Part shown: piece by piece, positions 1 to 9,101 of the stretch
How positions within the stretch are numbered: the stretch's first letter is position 1
Layout: every line of letters begins with the position of its first letter
Source: Pseudoflavonifractor sp964504285
GTDB lineage: Bacteria; Bacillota; Clostridia; Oscillospirales; Oscillospiraceae
NCBI GenBank assembly: GCA_964504285.1
Contig: CAZDDZ010000009.1
Span: 1-48,232 of the forward strand
Direction: 5' to 3'
Length of the DNA stretch: 48,232 nucleotides
The notes under the pieces: model-generated
The model's input: the letters and a program-made list of their open reading frames with translations, nothing else
Told to the model about the DNA's origin: nothing
The model's database searches: none
Position numbers and translations under genes: made by a program

Positions 1-40
1 TGGGAGTTCGTATAAGCTCACTTTTGAGCCACCAGAAAAA

Positions 41-80
41 AGAAGGCAAAAAAGAGTTATCTTTTTTGCCTTCTTTTTTT
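41..80 (+). terminator. Intrinsic terminator upstream of the AIM24 gene
   Basis: A 14-bp perfect stem (41-54 pairing with 61-74) with a 6-nt loop is followed by a run of T from 75 to 80, which fits a rho-independent terminator for a plus-strand gene outside the window. A run of A just before the stem gives a T tract on the other strand too, so it may work both ways. Its arms share the AGAAGGCAAAAAAGA core with the hairpin at 1087-1134. Confidence 0.85.
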
Positions 81-238
81 GCCCGCTCCATTTAAATTTA
101 TCTGCTGGGAGCAAATGAATTGCCCCGGCATTCCCGCTAAGAGAATAAATGATCGGTTGCTACCCTCGACTTCTTCCATTTTTTATGATATTATTTTATA
201 TGGTAAAACAGATACAAATAAATAACGGAGGGACGTTT

Positions 239-1012
239 ATGTATACGATATCCAATTTTACTGACAATGATGATGTCAAAATTTTATCCCAGCAAGGTGC
301 CTTCCAAATTGTTGAGTATCAGAGAGATTTGAGTGTATCTCCGGGTTCTTCCATGATAGCCTATTACAGCGCGCAGATGAACGTAAGAAAACGACAGCTT
401 GTCTGTGATCTGAGCAAGGCGCAGATCACCATCCAGGCAGGTACTATGCAGTGGATGCTTGGCAATGTCAATGCAACCACTGGTATTAAAGGGGTAGGCG
501 ATTTATTTAGTAAAGCTGTCCGAGGTAAAGTCAGCGGCGAGTCTGCCATCAAGCCGGAGTATGCCGGAGATGGCATTTTGGTTTTGGAGCCTACATACAA
601 GCATTTAATCCTGCTTAACGTTGCTGACTGGGGCGGTAGAGTGGTGCTTGACGATGGCCTGTTTTTAGCCTGCGATAACAGTCTAACGCACAAAGTGGCC
701 ATGCGCTCCAATTTCTCCTCTGCGGTAGCTGGCGGTGAGGGACTGTTTAATTTAAGCCTTAATGGCAGCGGCATCTGCTGCATTGAGTCTGAATGTCCAC
801 TGGAGGAACTCATTGAAATAACACTTCAAAATGATGTTTTAAAAGTAGATGGCAACTACGTCATTGCCTGGAGCGGAAGCCTGGACTTTACGGTAGAACG
901 CTCTGGTAAAAGCCTGATTGGCTCGGCTGCTTCTGGCGAGGGGCTTGTTAACGTCTATCGCGGCAGCGGAAAGGTGCTAATGATGCCTACTGCGAAAATG
1001 CCGAACATTTAA
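239..1012 (+). CDS. AIM24-family (TIGR00266-like) protein
   Basis: The 257-residue product resembles the AIM24 / TIGR00266 family, a beta-rich fold of poorly known role in bacteria (mitochondrial AIM24 affects cristae organisation). Glycine-rich beta-hairpin signatures are visible: GDGILVLEPTYKH, GEGLFNLSLNGSG and SGEGLVNVYRGSGKVLMMP, the last being the usual C-terminal end of the family. I place the start at the ATG at 239 because GGAGGG lies at 227-232 with ideal spacing; the longer frame beginning at 149 has no comparable ribosome site. The gene stands alone, convergent with the large minus-strand operon, and is insulated by terminators on both sides. It is visibly richer in A+T than the operon. 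No signal peptide or membrane helix is present, so it is probably cytoplasmic. No substrate can be assigned. Confidence 0.85.
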   Translation: MYTISNFTDNDDVKILSQQGAFQIVEYQRDLSVSPGSSMIAYYSAQMNVRKRQLVCDLSKAQITIQAGTMQWMLGNVNATTGIKGVGDLFSKAVRGKVSGESAIKPEYAGDGILVLEPTYKHLILLNVADWGGRVVLDDGLFLACDNSLTHKVAMRSNFSSAVAGGEGLFNLSLNGSGICCIESECPLEELIEITLQNDVLKVDGNYVIAWSGSLDFTVERSGKSLIGSAASGEGLVNVYRGSGKVLMMPTAKMPNI

Positions 1013-1340
1013 GTTTGTTTCTATTTGTTGCTTTTTAAGTGTAGATGAAAATAGTTTTTCTTGCATTTACTTTGTATTAAGGACCTAAAACGAGAAGGCA
1101 AAAAAGATACGATCTTTTTTGCCTTCTCGTTTTTGCTTGTGACGACTTCACCCAATTTACTCCATTGTCAGTCTAGGTTGACGGATACAACACAGTTTTT
1201 AGGACTCCAGCAGCTGAGGCGCATTGTACCTTCTCAGCCGAGGACATGCTGCAAAAATCATAGTTTTTTATAACGCATTATTATACTAACAAACACACAG
1301 ATAGCGGCTTGCTCTTTTAACGAAAACGTGGGCAAGGCAA
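1013..1340. other. Convergent intergenic region
   Basis: Between the end of the AIM24 gene and the end of the minus-strand operon I see only the strong hairpin at 1087-1134. A 70-codon frame across 1061-1273 starts just before that hairpin, reads straight through it and has no ribosome site, so I do not call it. No clear terminator lies between 1140 and 1340 for the minus-strand operon. Confidence 0.6.
1087..1134 (+). terminator. Bidirectional intrinsic terminator
   Basis: An 18-bp perfect stem (1091-1108 with 1112-1129, loop ACG) is flanked by AAAA at 1087-1090 and TTTTT at 1130-1134. It ends the AIM24 transcript and, through the A run, can also stop transcripts arriving on the minus strand. 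It is therefore the best candidate for the end of the 38-kb operon, whose last stop codon is at 1341. Confidence 0.88.
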
Positions 1341-2867
1341 TTACGGCACATACTCCGACAGCAGGCGGGTGAGCACCACAGCCAGCTGCCCGCGAGATAC
1401 CGCCGACTTTGGTTCCAGTCGCTTATTATGGTTTCCCAGCAGCAGTCCGTGTCCGCAGGCCCATTCCATTGCCGGACGAGCCGATTGGCTAATGGTTTCT
1501 TCATCCCAAAAGTCAGTCAGTTGAGCCACTTGAAGCGCGGGGTAGGCCTCCCCCGCCAAGCGGTACAGCAGCACTGCCAGCTCCTCTCTGGTAAGGGGCT
1601 CGTCCGGCCCGAAGGACCCGTCTACGCGCTCTACCAGCCCCCGATTAGCCGCCCAGGCGGCCGACCGGGCGTATGGGTGACCTTCTGGTATATCGTCAAA
1701 CGGGCTTTCCCCCGCAGCCGGTTTTTCACTCATTTCATAAAGGACAGACACCGCTTGCCCACGGGTCACAACCTCATCCGGTCCAAAATCAGAACCTGGA
1801 AAAGCGTTCATAATTCCCGCCGTATAGACATAGCCAGCCGACGAAGCAAACCAGCTGTCTACCGGGACATCCCCAAAAAGCTGCCCGTCTGCATCCATGC
1901 TGAGAACGGCTCCGGCAAAACTGTCCGCTATGTAGAGCCTGTTCTCATAGGACTGAATACCCGTAGGACTGGCGGGGAGAAGCCCGTCTTGTGAGCCGCT
2001 GTAACAGGCCAGCGTACTCACCCAGCCGTTCTGAACGGCACGAATGGCAGAGTTCCCCGTGTCCGCCACATAGACCGTATCGCCGCTTACCGTCACCCCC
2101 ATAGGGTAGGAGAACCGTGCACGATCCGCCGGGCCATCCAGAAAACCGCCCAGCATGGCATCCCCATCGGGCTGCGGATTGCCGGCCAGCGTTGTGGTCT
2201 TTCCGCCCTCTACCCTTAGGACGCGGTGACCGAAGGTATCGGTCACGTAGAGCGCCCCTCTGTGCCAGAAAAGTCCCATGGGCTCTCCCAACCCGGTGGC
2301 ATAGGTGGATACCTCTCCCTTGGTGTTTATGGCTCTAATACAGCCGTTTCCACTGTCGGCAATGTAGAGTATCCCTGCTTTCTCATCCACGGCAAGCCCG
2401 GACGGAGCGCTGAATCGGGCCGTGGTCGCCGAGCCGTCAATATGGCCTTCCTTACCGCTGCCTGCCAGGGTGTATACCCAGCCATCCCGCACCAGCCGCA
2501 GGCAGTGATTTCCCCTGTCACTCACCACAAGGCCATCCAGCCACCGCACCGCCGTGAAGGGTGCGTTGAAAAGCGCCAGCTCTGTCGGACCGTTTTGAAA
2601 ACCTCCGGCGGCGCGGCCGCTGCCGTCATAGGGAAGCGTTTTCCCGGCAATCAGAGTTTCTATCCCCGCGCTCCGTGAAATGATATTGTTTAGTCCTGCA
2701 TCCACAACCGTTATCGTTCCGTCGCCATCCAGCAATAGGCCCGTGGGGGCAAGGAGACTTGTGTCAAACTGCTCTCTCTTTACGCTTCCCAGTGCCATCG
2801 CCCGGTTGGGCAGAAGTAAAATCAGTGCTGAAAAAAGCAGCATGGCCGCCAGTAATCTTTTTTTCAT
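1341..2867 (-). CDS. Secreted NHL-repeat protein with C-terminal SLH domains
   Basis: The 508-residue product has a signal peptide (residues 1 to about 25), then a propeller-like run of NHL repeats to about residue 325. Repeated signatures are LYIADSGNGCIRAI, LYVTDTFGHRVLRV, VYVADTGNSAIRAV and LYIADSFAGAVLSM. About three S-layer homology domains follow (FGDVPVDSWF, FGPDEPLTREELAVLLYRL, SRGQLAVVLTRL). SLH domains bind secondary cell-wall polymer, so the propeller should sit on the cell surface. I use the ATG at 2867, which overlaps the cyclase stop (ATGA) and implies translational coupling. A GTG at 2882 is possible but poorly spaced from AGGAGG at 2897-2902. It is the last gene of the operon. 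What the propeller binds is unknown. Confidence 0.88.
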   Translation of the reverse strand: MKKRLLAAMLLFSALILLLPNRAMALGSVKREQFDTSLLAPTGLLLDGDGTITVVDAGLNNIISRSAGIETLIAGKTLPYDGSGRAAGGFQNGPTELALFNAPFTAVRWLDGLVVSDRGNHCLRLVRDGWVYTLAGSGKEGHIDGSATTARFSAPSGLAVDEKAGILYIADSGNGCIRAINTKGEVSTYATGLGEPMGLFWHRGALYVTDTFGHRVLRVEGGKTTTLAGNPQPDGDAMLGGFLDGPADRARFSYPMGVTVSGDTVYVADTGNSAIRAVQNGWVSTLACYSGSQDGLLPASPTGIQSYENRLYIADSFAGAVLSMDADGQLFGDVPVDSWFASSAGYVYTAGIMNAFPGSDFGPDEVVTRGQAVSVLYEMSEKPAAGESPFDDIPEGHPYARSAAWAANRGLVERVDGSFGPDEPLTREELAVLLYRLAGEAYPALQVAQLTDFWDEETISQSARPAMEWACGHGLLLGNHNKRLEPKSAVSRGQLAVVLTRLLSEYVP

Positions 2868-4708
2868 TTTATTCCGGCGCACCGGGCCGCGCCGACCTCC
2901 TCTGCAGTTTCATGGACCGCGTCCAGGGTAAGTACCTCAAAGCCCTCTGCCTTTCCTTTCAGCCGAACGGAACCGCCTAAAGATGTTGTCTCACCATAAG
3001 CTCCCAATGCATCCGCCACCGCGCGGCTAATGTATATTTTTCCGGCAGGGGCGGCTGACTCCAGGCGGGAAGCGGTATTCACCGTGTCGCCAATAGCGGT
3101 GTAGTCCATGCGCTCGGTAGAGCCGATGTTTCCCACCACCGCGGGGCCATAGTGCACACCCACTCCAAAGCTGATTTCCACACCATACCGCTCCCGCAGC
3201 TTATTGGCCAGTACCACCGCGCCTTCGGCCATATCCATAGCGGCACGGCACGCCCGGTACACTGGGTCGGGACAGGAAAGGGGTGCACCCCAGAACGCCA
3301 TGGTGCAGTCTCCCACAAATTTATCAAGTGTTCCGCCATGATTACGAATGCAGCGGCTGGTTAGGGAGAGATACTCATTGAGCAGCTCTACCACCCACTC
3401 GGGCGCAAGTGCCTCCGAAAGCGGTGTAAAGCCGCGAAGGTCTACGAACAGAACGGCAATATCAACTGTTTTCCCCTTTAGTTCCAGACTGCCCGCTCCC
3501 TCGCGCAGCAGCTCCTGCAAAATACTTGGGTCCACATAACGCTGAAAGGTACTGCGGATATAGATCTTTTCCCGCTGGGCACTATAATAGTGCCCAGCCA
3601 CCGAAACCAGATAGCCCGCCAACAGCCCAGCGGGCAGCCAGAGTGGGTGAAGCAGCCAGCCCGCACTGTAAAATCCCATGCACAGCAGCACAGCGCCCAC
3701 GGCAAGTACCACATAAAGCAGTGCCCCCCATACCGGGCGAAGCCGGAAAAACAGAAGGGTAAACAGGACACAGAGCAGAAACAGGGCTGCCACCTGTGGC
3801 AGGCGTGCCACCTCCACTTTGGCCGCCCCCCGCTCCATGGCGCTGAGCACATTGGCCAAATATTCCACTCCGTACATGCGCTGCGCATGATCCGCAGCGG
3901 TCACAAAATCGTCGGAGAGGCCCATATCATATGGGCCGATGAGCACCACTGCGCCCTCCAGTACCTGCGGGTCATAGTCTCCGTTTAGAATATCAGCCAC
4001 CGAGTAGGCATAAAAGGCCCCCGGTCTGCCGGCAAAATCCATGTACCAGAAGCCCCGGTTACTGCGGGGCGGGTCAAAGTCCCCGTCAATACCCCAGTAG
4101 TCGTGATAGAGTCGATAGAGCTGATAGGGCAGGGAAAGAATCTCGCGCGCTCCGGCCCTGACCGACCAGAGGTGATGGCGCAGTACGCCGTCACTGTCGT
4201 ACATGGCATTGGTGTGCCCCACCAGTGCATTTTGCCTCAGTTCCTCATAGGGGTAAAGTACATTTGAGACATAAAAATCCTCCATGTACCCCGCCCCATC
4301 CTCACTGCGAACCAAACGACTGCTGTATTCCGCGCTGCACGCCACAACCACATTTCCGGCAGCGGCAGCCTTAGCCAGGGCGCGGTCGGAATCAGGGTTC
4401 GTGGTTCCGGCACAGATAATATCCAGGCCAATAGCGGCAGGGCGGCTGGCCGGGTTTTCATTTAGCCGCTCAATCACCCGGGCATGGACAGCCCGATCCC
4501 AGGGCCACGCACCGACCTGGTCCAGCGAGGCCGAGTCGATTCCAATTACCAAAATGCTGCCGTCCAGCGCCCGGGGCTGCTGATAAAGCGCATCCTCCAC
4601 AGCACCGTCGGCCGCCCGCATACCGCCCAGACCAAAGAGCGCACACACCAGCAAACTGACACATAAGGCCGAGAAGATGACATACCCGGTGCCTATTTTT
4701 TTCTTCAT
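2864..4708 (-). CDS. CHASE2-domain class III adenylate cyclase
   Basis: The 614-residue membrane receptor-cyclase has an N-terminal helix (8-28), an extracellular CHASE2 sensor (about 31-295, with ILVIGIDSASL and GAWPWDRAVHARVI), two to three membrane helices (about 303-373) and a class III cyclase domain (about 410-600). The catalytic residues are all visible: metal ligands D423 (FVDLRGFT) and D467 (DKFVGD), base-selecting K463 and the D541 region (YTAIGDTVN), and transition-state N544 and R548. Lys/Asp at the selecting positions favours ATP, so cAMP is the expected product. ATG at 4708 has GGAGGG at 4713-4718. It follows a FecR-domain gene by 22 bp and overlaps the NHL-SLH gene. It probably turns an outside signal, perhaps the state of the surface apparatus, into a cyclic nucleotide. 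Confidence 0.93.
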   Translation of the reverse strand: MKKKIGTGYVIFSALCVSLLVCALFGLGGMRAADGAVEDALYQQPRALDGSILVIGIDSASLDQVGAWPWDRAVHARVIERLNENPASRPAAIGLDIICAGTTNPDSDRALAKAAAAGNVVVACSAEYSSRLVRSEDGAGYMEDFYVSNVLYPYEELRQNALVGHTNAMYDSDGVLRHHLWSVRAGAREILSLPYQLYRLYHDYWGIDGDFDPPRSNRGFWYMDFAGRPGAFYAYSVADILNGDYDPQVLEGAVVLIGPYDMGLSDDFVTAADHAQRMYGVEYLANVLSAMERGAAKVEVARLPQVAALFLLCVLFTLLFFRLRPVWGALLYVVLAVGAVLLCMGFYSAGWLLHPLWLPAGLLAGYLVSVAGHYYSAQREKIYIRSTFQRYVDPSILQELLREGAGSLELKGKTVDIAVLFVDLRGFTPLSEALAPEWVVELLNEYLSLTSRCIRNHGGTLDKFVGDCTMAFWGAPLSCPDPVYRACRAAMDMAEGAVVLANKLRERYGVEISFGVGVHYGPAVVGNIGSTERMDYTAIGDTVNTASRLESAAPAGKIYISRAVADALGAYGETTSLGGSVRLKGKAEGFEVLTLDAVHETAEEVGAARCAGIK

Positions 4709-4730
4709 AGCGCCCTCCAGAATGTCAGAA

Positions 4731-5966
4731 TCAGGCCGGTTTCCACATCAGCGTCAGATTGTCTGCCACCGGCTGCGTAAAGTCATACTCCTCATCCCCG
4801 CTTTGCCACATGCCGCTTGGTCCGGGCTGCAAGGTGGGCCTGACTGCCTGCCGACCGGCAATTACCTGCTGGGTTGCATAGATGACCTCCTCACCACCGT
4901 CATTGTAAAGAAAGGTTACAGTAACCATTCTGTCCTCCCCCTGGCCCGGGTCAGTAGGCGGATCCGGCTGGGTGGGGACTATCATTGGCGGCGTAAAGAT
5001 TGGCTTGGTGGGCGGGGGTGGTGCCGCCTCCAATTGGTCTCTGTTCTCCTGGCGCGCCTTTTCCAGCTCCTCCTCCTGTTCCCTCGCGGTTTCGGTTGCC
5101 GCCGCCTGCTCTTTCTTCAGCTGCTGCTCCGCCTTTGGCACTAATTCCGCCGCTGTCTCGGCATCCAGGTCGTTTTTTTCGGACACAATGCGGTCGTACA
5201 GTGCTTCGTCCCTGGCGACCTCTACCATTGCAAACCCGGCGCTGCTCAAAGAGCCTTTTACCGAAACAGGATTCACCGATGCCTGGGTAACGGCGGGAAT
5301 CCCGTCCTGCTTTTCCGTCACAGTTTGTACCACTCGGGCCTGCCAGCCTGCGGACACCAGAACGGTTTCCTCCTTGGATTCCCCCTCTTCTCCGGAGGAG
5401 GTTTCCGGTGCCTTGTATGCCACAGTGACCCTTCCGTCATAAATGACCAAGGTGGAAACCGATGTGTGGGCAGCCACACTTTGCCCCGAGCTGTCACGCT
5501 CCACGGTAACGGACTGCTCCACCTCCACCAGCCCCGAGGTACCCCGCACACCGGTGGACATGCTGGAGGTCCGAATGTCCAGACTGGCATCCTCCGCAAT
5601 GGGCTTGGACACATTAAAGAAAAGCTTACCAGAGGAGAGCATGACCTCCAGCTTTTTGTGGTTGCGCTTTACCGTCGCCTTGGAGCTTGCGTCCAGCTTG
5701 ACCACCACGTCATCGTCCAGACTGATCCAGGCATAGCTGGCGGCGGCGGTGGAGATGGTATAGCCGCTATACAGCTTGGTTCCGTCCTTTGCCGTCAGGC
5801 TCTTACCCCGGGCATTGGTAAGGGAAACCGTCCCCTCGGTGGCCTCCAGAGACATGGTGACCGCTTTTGTCTCCTGGGCGGCAAGGGCCCGTCCGGGCAG
5901 CAAACCTGCCGCCAGCACTGCAGCCATCGCCAAACAGCCCAGCTTACAAAGCATATTCTTTCTCAT
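4731..5966 (-). CDS. Secreted FecR-domain protein
   Basis: The 411-residue product has a signal peptide (1 to about 29, ending GRALA), a FecR-type beta domain (about 35-205) with the recognisable stretch STGVRGTSGLVEVE, a Lys/Glu/Ala-rich helical stretch (about 255-320), a Pro-rich linker (PTKPIFTPPMIVPTQPDPP) and a C-terminal module starting TVTFLYNDGGEEV that resembles Listeria/Bacteroides repeat (Flg_new-like) domains. FecR-domain exported proteins often sit next to CHASE2 cyclases, as here, and may act as outside ligands or sensors for them. A purine-rich ribosome site (AAGGGGGG at about 5974-5981) precedes the ATG at 5966. The preceding gene ends 12 bp upstream. There is no wall-sorting signal. 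Confidence 0.85.
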   Translation of the reverse strand: MRKNMLCKLGCLAMAAVLAAGLLPGRALAAQETKAVTMSLEATEGTVSLTNARGKSLTAKDGTKLYSGYTISTAAASYAWISLDDDVVVKLDASSKATVKRNHKKLEVMLSSGKLFFNVSKPIAEDASLDIRTSSMSTGVRGTSGLVEVEQSVTVERDSSGQSVAAHTSVSTLVIYDGRVTVAYKAPETSSGEEGESKEETVLVSAGWQARVVQTVTEKQDGIPAVTQASVNPVSVKGSLSSAGFAMVEVARDEALYDRIVSEKNDLDAETAAELVPKAEQQLKKEQAAATETAREQEEELEKARQENRDQLEAAPPPPTKPIFTPPMIVPTQPDPPTDPGQGEDRMVTVTFLYNDGGEEVIYATQQVIAGRQAVRPTLQPGPSGMWQSGDEEYDFTQPVADNLTLMWKPA

Positions 5967-5978
5967 GGCTGTCCCCCC

Positions 5979-8300
5979 TTAAGAGTGCTTTGTAAAGCGG
6001 TAGGTCTGCCCACCGCTCAGGTAGACCGGGATGCCGCCCTGATAAACCGTACCGTCCTCACCACAGCTCCAAGTACCGCTCTTCTCCAACCGGTATACGC
6101 CGGAGTCGGCGGGCGTATACCCGGCCTCACCGGTCATTGTCCCCTCGCCCAGGTAAATGGCAAATTGAAACTCCAGCTTGCCGGAGCAGTTGTTTTGCCC
6201 TGTAATTACCACCTTAGCGGGACTCCCCTCCGCTGTGGGGGCTGTATTCCCTTCATAGGTTACCGTATAGTCCCGGTTATCCTCCAGGCTAAGCGCCGTG
6301 ACACAGCGCACAGCCTTGGTCACCGCCGCGTTTTCATAGACTTCCTCCGTTGTTAGCAGGTCGGCCTGAAAGTCCGCTGCCGTCAGCGTTCTGGGGAGAA
6401 TGCTAAATTCATCTGTCTGGCGAATTTCCTCCCTGCCCTCCGCCGTGAAAACAAGCTCCACGCGATAGCGTCCTGCCCCGGCGGGTGCGCCGCCCTCGGC
6501 CTGCGCCCCTTCCCCTTCGCCGGTGCTGACCCAGCCTTCCCCCTTGTCCGTTTCAAAGGACACAGCGGTGAGAGAATACCCCCCAAACGTCCAGCAACGG
6601 ACAGCGGCATCCGCCGTCGCGCCACAAACCGCGGGCTGCCCAGTATAAGTGTAGTCTCTCACATCAGCGTACCCGCCGGTCCGGGGGATAACGGCAGTCT
6701 GGGCCGCCTCCACCTCCGCCATGCATATGAGCTGAGGATAAGCTCCGGGGGCAAACTGCCATATATCCGAGTTTTCCCCAAAGCTGGACTCTGTATCTGT
6801 CAGTGGCTCTCCCCGCAGGAACCGCCCGCCCCAAAGGGCTGTTATGCCAGGCCCGGCAAACTCCTCCCCACCCTGGTGCTTTTCATAGTAGCAGTCAGCA
6901 TATTCACTCCCCGAAACCTCGGGAACCAGGGGATGCCCTTTGCTATTTTGGCTCAGTGCCGCCGAATAGCAGCCGATAACCGTTCCGCCCCAGCCGCTGA
7001 TTCCGCCGGTGGCCGACCGCTCCAACGCACCAATGGTTACGCTCAATGCGCTCTCCCCCACGCTCCCGGTATGATAGCAATAGGAAATGCGCGCATTTTC
7101 CTTGGACACACAGCCCACAATGCCGCCGTTTCCCGCACGGTTGACGGCGGGTATCTCATTTTCACCCGTTGGGCCGGTTGAGATGGCGCCGCTGTTAAGG
7201 CAGTTGCTTATGTAAGCCGTATTGCTTGTATCAATAATGCCCACAATTCCTCCGGCGCAGGAGCTTCCGCTGATGGCACCCTGGTTATAGCATTGAAAAA
7301 ACCCTTTTTCTTCCTCTCCCGAGCTTGCAATAAAGCTGCCTGCGATTCCCCCTGAGTAAAGCGCGTTGTCCACGGCTCCGGTATTGCCGCAGCCGCGAAT
7401 TGTCGAGTTCTTACACTTTCCCACCACGCCGCCGTTGCTGGCATTTTTACTGCTGTTAGTAACAAAATTATGATTAACGCAGTTTTCAATGATCCCATTC
7501 TCTGCGTATCCAACCACACCGCCCAATGCCGTGGCTTTGGCGCTGATACTGCCGCCGCCCACACAGTTGCGCACGGTGCTGTCTATGGCATAGCCCACCA
7601 CGCCGCCCACATAAGAGGATTTAAATGTATAGGACGCAATGGACACCCGTGAAATACAGTCTTCAATCAGGCTTCCGTCCTCTATGTAGGCGGCAATTGC
7701 TCCGACGTAATTTGTCTCCAGCGAGAAGGAGCTTACCTCCAGCGTAATCCCCCGCACCACTGCTCCTCTCAAGTATCCAAAAAAGCCCAGCACGCCATCT
7801 GCATCGTTGATATTAATGGCGGAGAGGGAAACCGTCTTTCCATCCCCATCAAATACACCGGAAAACCGATGCTCGGAAGTTCCGATTACCGGAATGGTTT
7901 TGTCAGAGCCGATGTTAAAGAAATTCATGTTTTCCGTGCTTCCGGCCAGTCGCCAGACCAACGGGCCGTCCTCCGTACGGGAGGGGCCCCCGCTGTTAAT
8001 ATATCGGGCAAACCAGCGCAGTTCCTCGCCGGTGCCGATATACATGACGTCCGACGGTGTGAGCACAAGCGGCTGGGTACAGGCTGCATCGGTATAGTAC
8101 CGCTCGTCCTCGCTTTTAAAAAAATATGTTGCGGGTGCTATGCCATCCACCAGTTCAAGGGTGTTAGAATAGCTTATTCCTGCACTCTGCGGTGATTGCT
8201 CCCACTGTAATTCTTCGGCAAACGCTGCGCCTGACAGAATACAACACATTGCCAGCACACTGGCCAGCAGGCGCGGTAGCGGTACGCTCTTCCCCCTCAT
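5979..8300 (-). CDS. Secreted GLUG-motif surface protein
   Basis: The 773-residue product has a signal peptide (to about residue 28, AAFA/EE), an N-terminal region with VFDGDGKTVSL, then GLUG-type beta-solenoid repeats to about residue 470. Typical units read YVGGVVGYA, ALGGVVGYAENGIIENC and YSGGIAGSF. The C-terminal part has Ig-like modules of the MBG/bacterial repeat type (DYTYTGQPAVCG; DYTVTYEGN). GLUG repeats occur in bacterial proteases and adhesins and form extended surface structures. The same repeat dominates the 4376-residue protein upstream in this operon. The ATG at 8300 has AGGAG at about 8306-8310. No membrane anchor, SLH or LPXTG motif is visible, so it is either released or held by another protein. 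Confidence 0.85.
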   Translation of the reverse strand: MRGKSVPLPRLLASVLAMCCILSGAAFAEELQWEQSPQSAGISYSNTLELVDGIAPATYFFKSEDERYYTDAACTQPLVLTPSDVMYIGTGEELRWFARYINSGGPSRTEDGPLVWRLAGSTENMNFFNIGSDKTIPVIGTSEHRFSGVFDGDGKTVSLSAININDADGVLGFFGYLRGAVVRGITLEVSSFSLETNYVGAIAAYIEDGSLIEDCISRVSIASYTFKSSYVGGVVGYAIDSTVRNCVGGGSISAKATALGGVVGYAENGIIENCVNHNFVTNSSKNASNGGVVGKCKNSTIRGCGNTGAVDNALYSGGIAGSFIASSGEEEKGFFQCYNQGAISGSSCAGGIVGIIDTSNTAYISNCLNSGAISTGPTGENEIPAVNRAGNGGIVGCVSKENARISYCYHTGSVGESALSVTIGALERSATGGISGWGGTVIGCYSAALSQNSKGHPLVPEVSGSEYADCYYEKHQGGEEFAGPGITALWGGRFLRGEPLTDTESSFGENSDIWQFAPGAYPQLICMAEVEAAQTAVIPRTGGYADVRDYTYTGQPAVCGATADAAVRCWTFGGYSLTAVSFETDKGEGWVSTGEGEGAQAEGGAPAGAGRYRVELVFTAEGREEIRQTDEFSILPRTLTAADFQADLLTTEEVYENAAVTKAVRCVTALSLEDNRDYTVTYEGNTAPTAEGSPAKVVITGQNNCSGKLEFQFAIYLGEGTMTGEAGYTPADSGVYRLEKSGTWSCGEDGTVYQGGIPVYLSGGQTYRFTKHS

Positions 8301-8318
8301 AGCAACTCCTCTTTCTCT

Positions 8319-9101
8319 TTAACGTCCAAACAGGCCGTGCTTCGCTTTCTTACCGGGAGCACCGCCGGCCTGCACAATACGCCAAATTTCTCGCAGATGG
8401 CGAAGTATGTTCTTCTGCTCAGTCTCCCGAACCTGTGAAAACCGTTCCGAACGGCGCAGACGCTCCTCCACCGCTTCAAAGGTTTCGGCGTCTAAAAGAT
8501 CAAACAGACTGGGTTCCTCGACTACCGTTGGGGGTGGTACGGGTGTGTTCAGCCCATCCATATAGCCGTCCAGCAGGTGTTGCTCCCGAAACAAGCCGGC
8601 GGTGTCCATGGCAAGTTGCTCAACAAAGGCCAGGTCGGTCCTGTCAAAAAAAGCGTCATCAGTCTTGTTTAAAATTTGGATACAGCCGAACACATGCCTT
8701 TCCCACACCAGGGGAACACAGAGCATAGACAGCGTGCGGAACCCGGTCAGCGTGTCCACCCGGTTTGCCCAGCGGGAATCCTTTTGGCAGTCCTCCACGA
8801 TGACTGACCTGCCGTCCCCAATCACCTGTCCCGCGATTCCCTCCCCCGAGCGCAGGGCCACAGCGCTCAAGTCCGGACCTCGAAAGACGGCCTTGGCACG
8901 AATCAGTCCGTCGCCAAACTTATCATAGAACCAGAATGTTCCCGTTACCGCGTGGGCTGCCAGCACAACACGCTCCAGCGCCAGGGAAAGTGCCTCCTCC
9001 AGTGTCTCTGCACCGCGGATGCTCTCCCGCAGCCTGCTGATGGTGCGCTCGTAGTGGGGACCCTTCATGGCGGCCCAGATAGACTCAACCTCAAACCCCA
9101 T
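8319..9101 (-). CDS. GAF-domain protein
   Basis: The 260-residue cytoplasmic protein carries one GAF domain (about residues 25-175) with SLALERVVLAAHAVTGTFWFYDK, LRSGEGIAGQVIGDG and LSMLCVPLVWERHVFGCIQILNK, followed by a charged helical tail (about 195-250) that may mediate partner contacts. GAF domains bind small ligands including cAMP and cGMP. With a class III cyclase and an MBL-fold hydrolase in the same operon, a cyclic-nucleotide sensor role is plausible but not shown. It has no output domain such as a kinase, EAL or GGDEF. The ATG at 9101 has AGGAG at 9109-9113 and overlaps the end of the MBL gene by 11 bp, so the two are likely translated together. Confidence 0.87.
   Translation of the reverse strand: MGFEVESIWAAMKGPHYERTISRLRESIRGAETLEEALSLALERVVLAAHAVTGTFWFYDKFGDGLIRAKAVFRGPDLSAVALRSGEGIAGQVIGDGRSVIVEDCQKDSRWANRVDTLTGFRTLSMLCVPLVWERHVFGCIQILNKTDDAFFDRTDLAFVEQLAMDTAGLFREQHLLDGYMDGLNTPVPPPTVVEEPSLFDLLDAETFEAVEERLRRSERFSQVRETEQKNILRHLREIWRIVQAGGAPGKKAKHGLFGR

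Noticed and set aside
1061..1273. Small plus-strand gene after the AIM24 gene
   Set aside because: The frame reads through the terminator hairpin and has no ribosome site or recognisable product.
5325..6356. 343-codon plus-strand frame opposite the FecR and GLUG genes
   Set aside because: It spans two well-supported minus-strand genes and their junction, and its translation shows no protein-like features.
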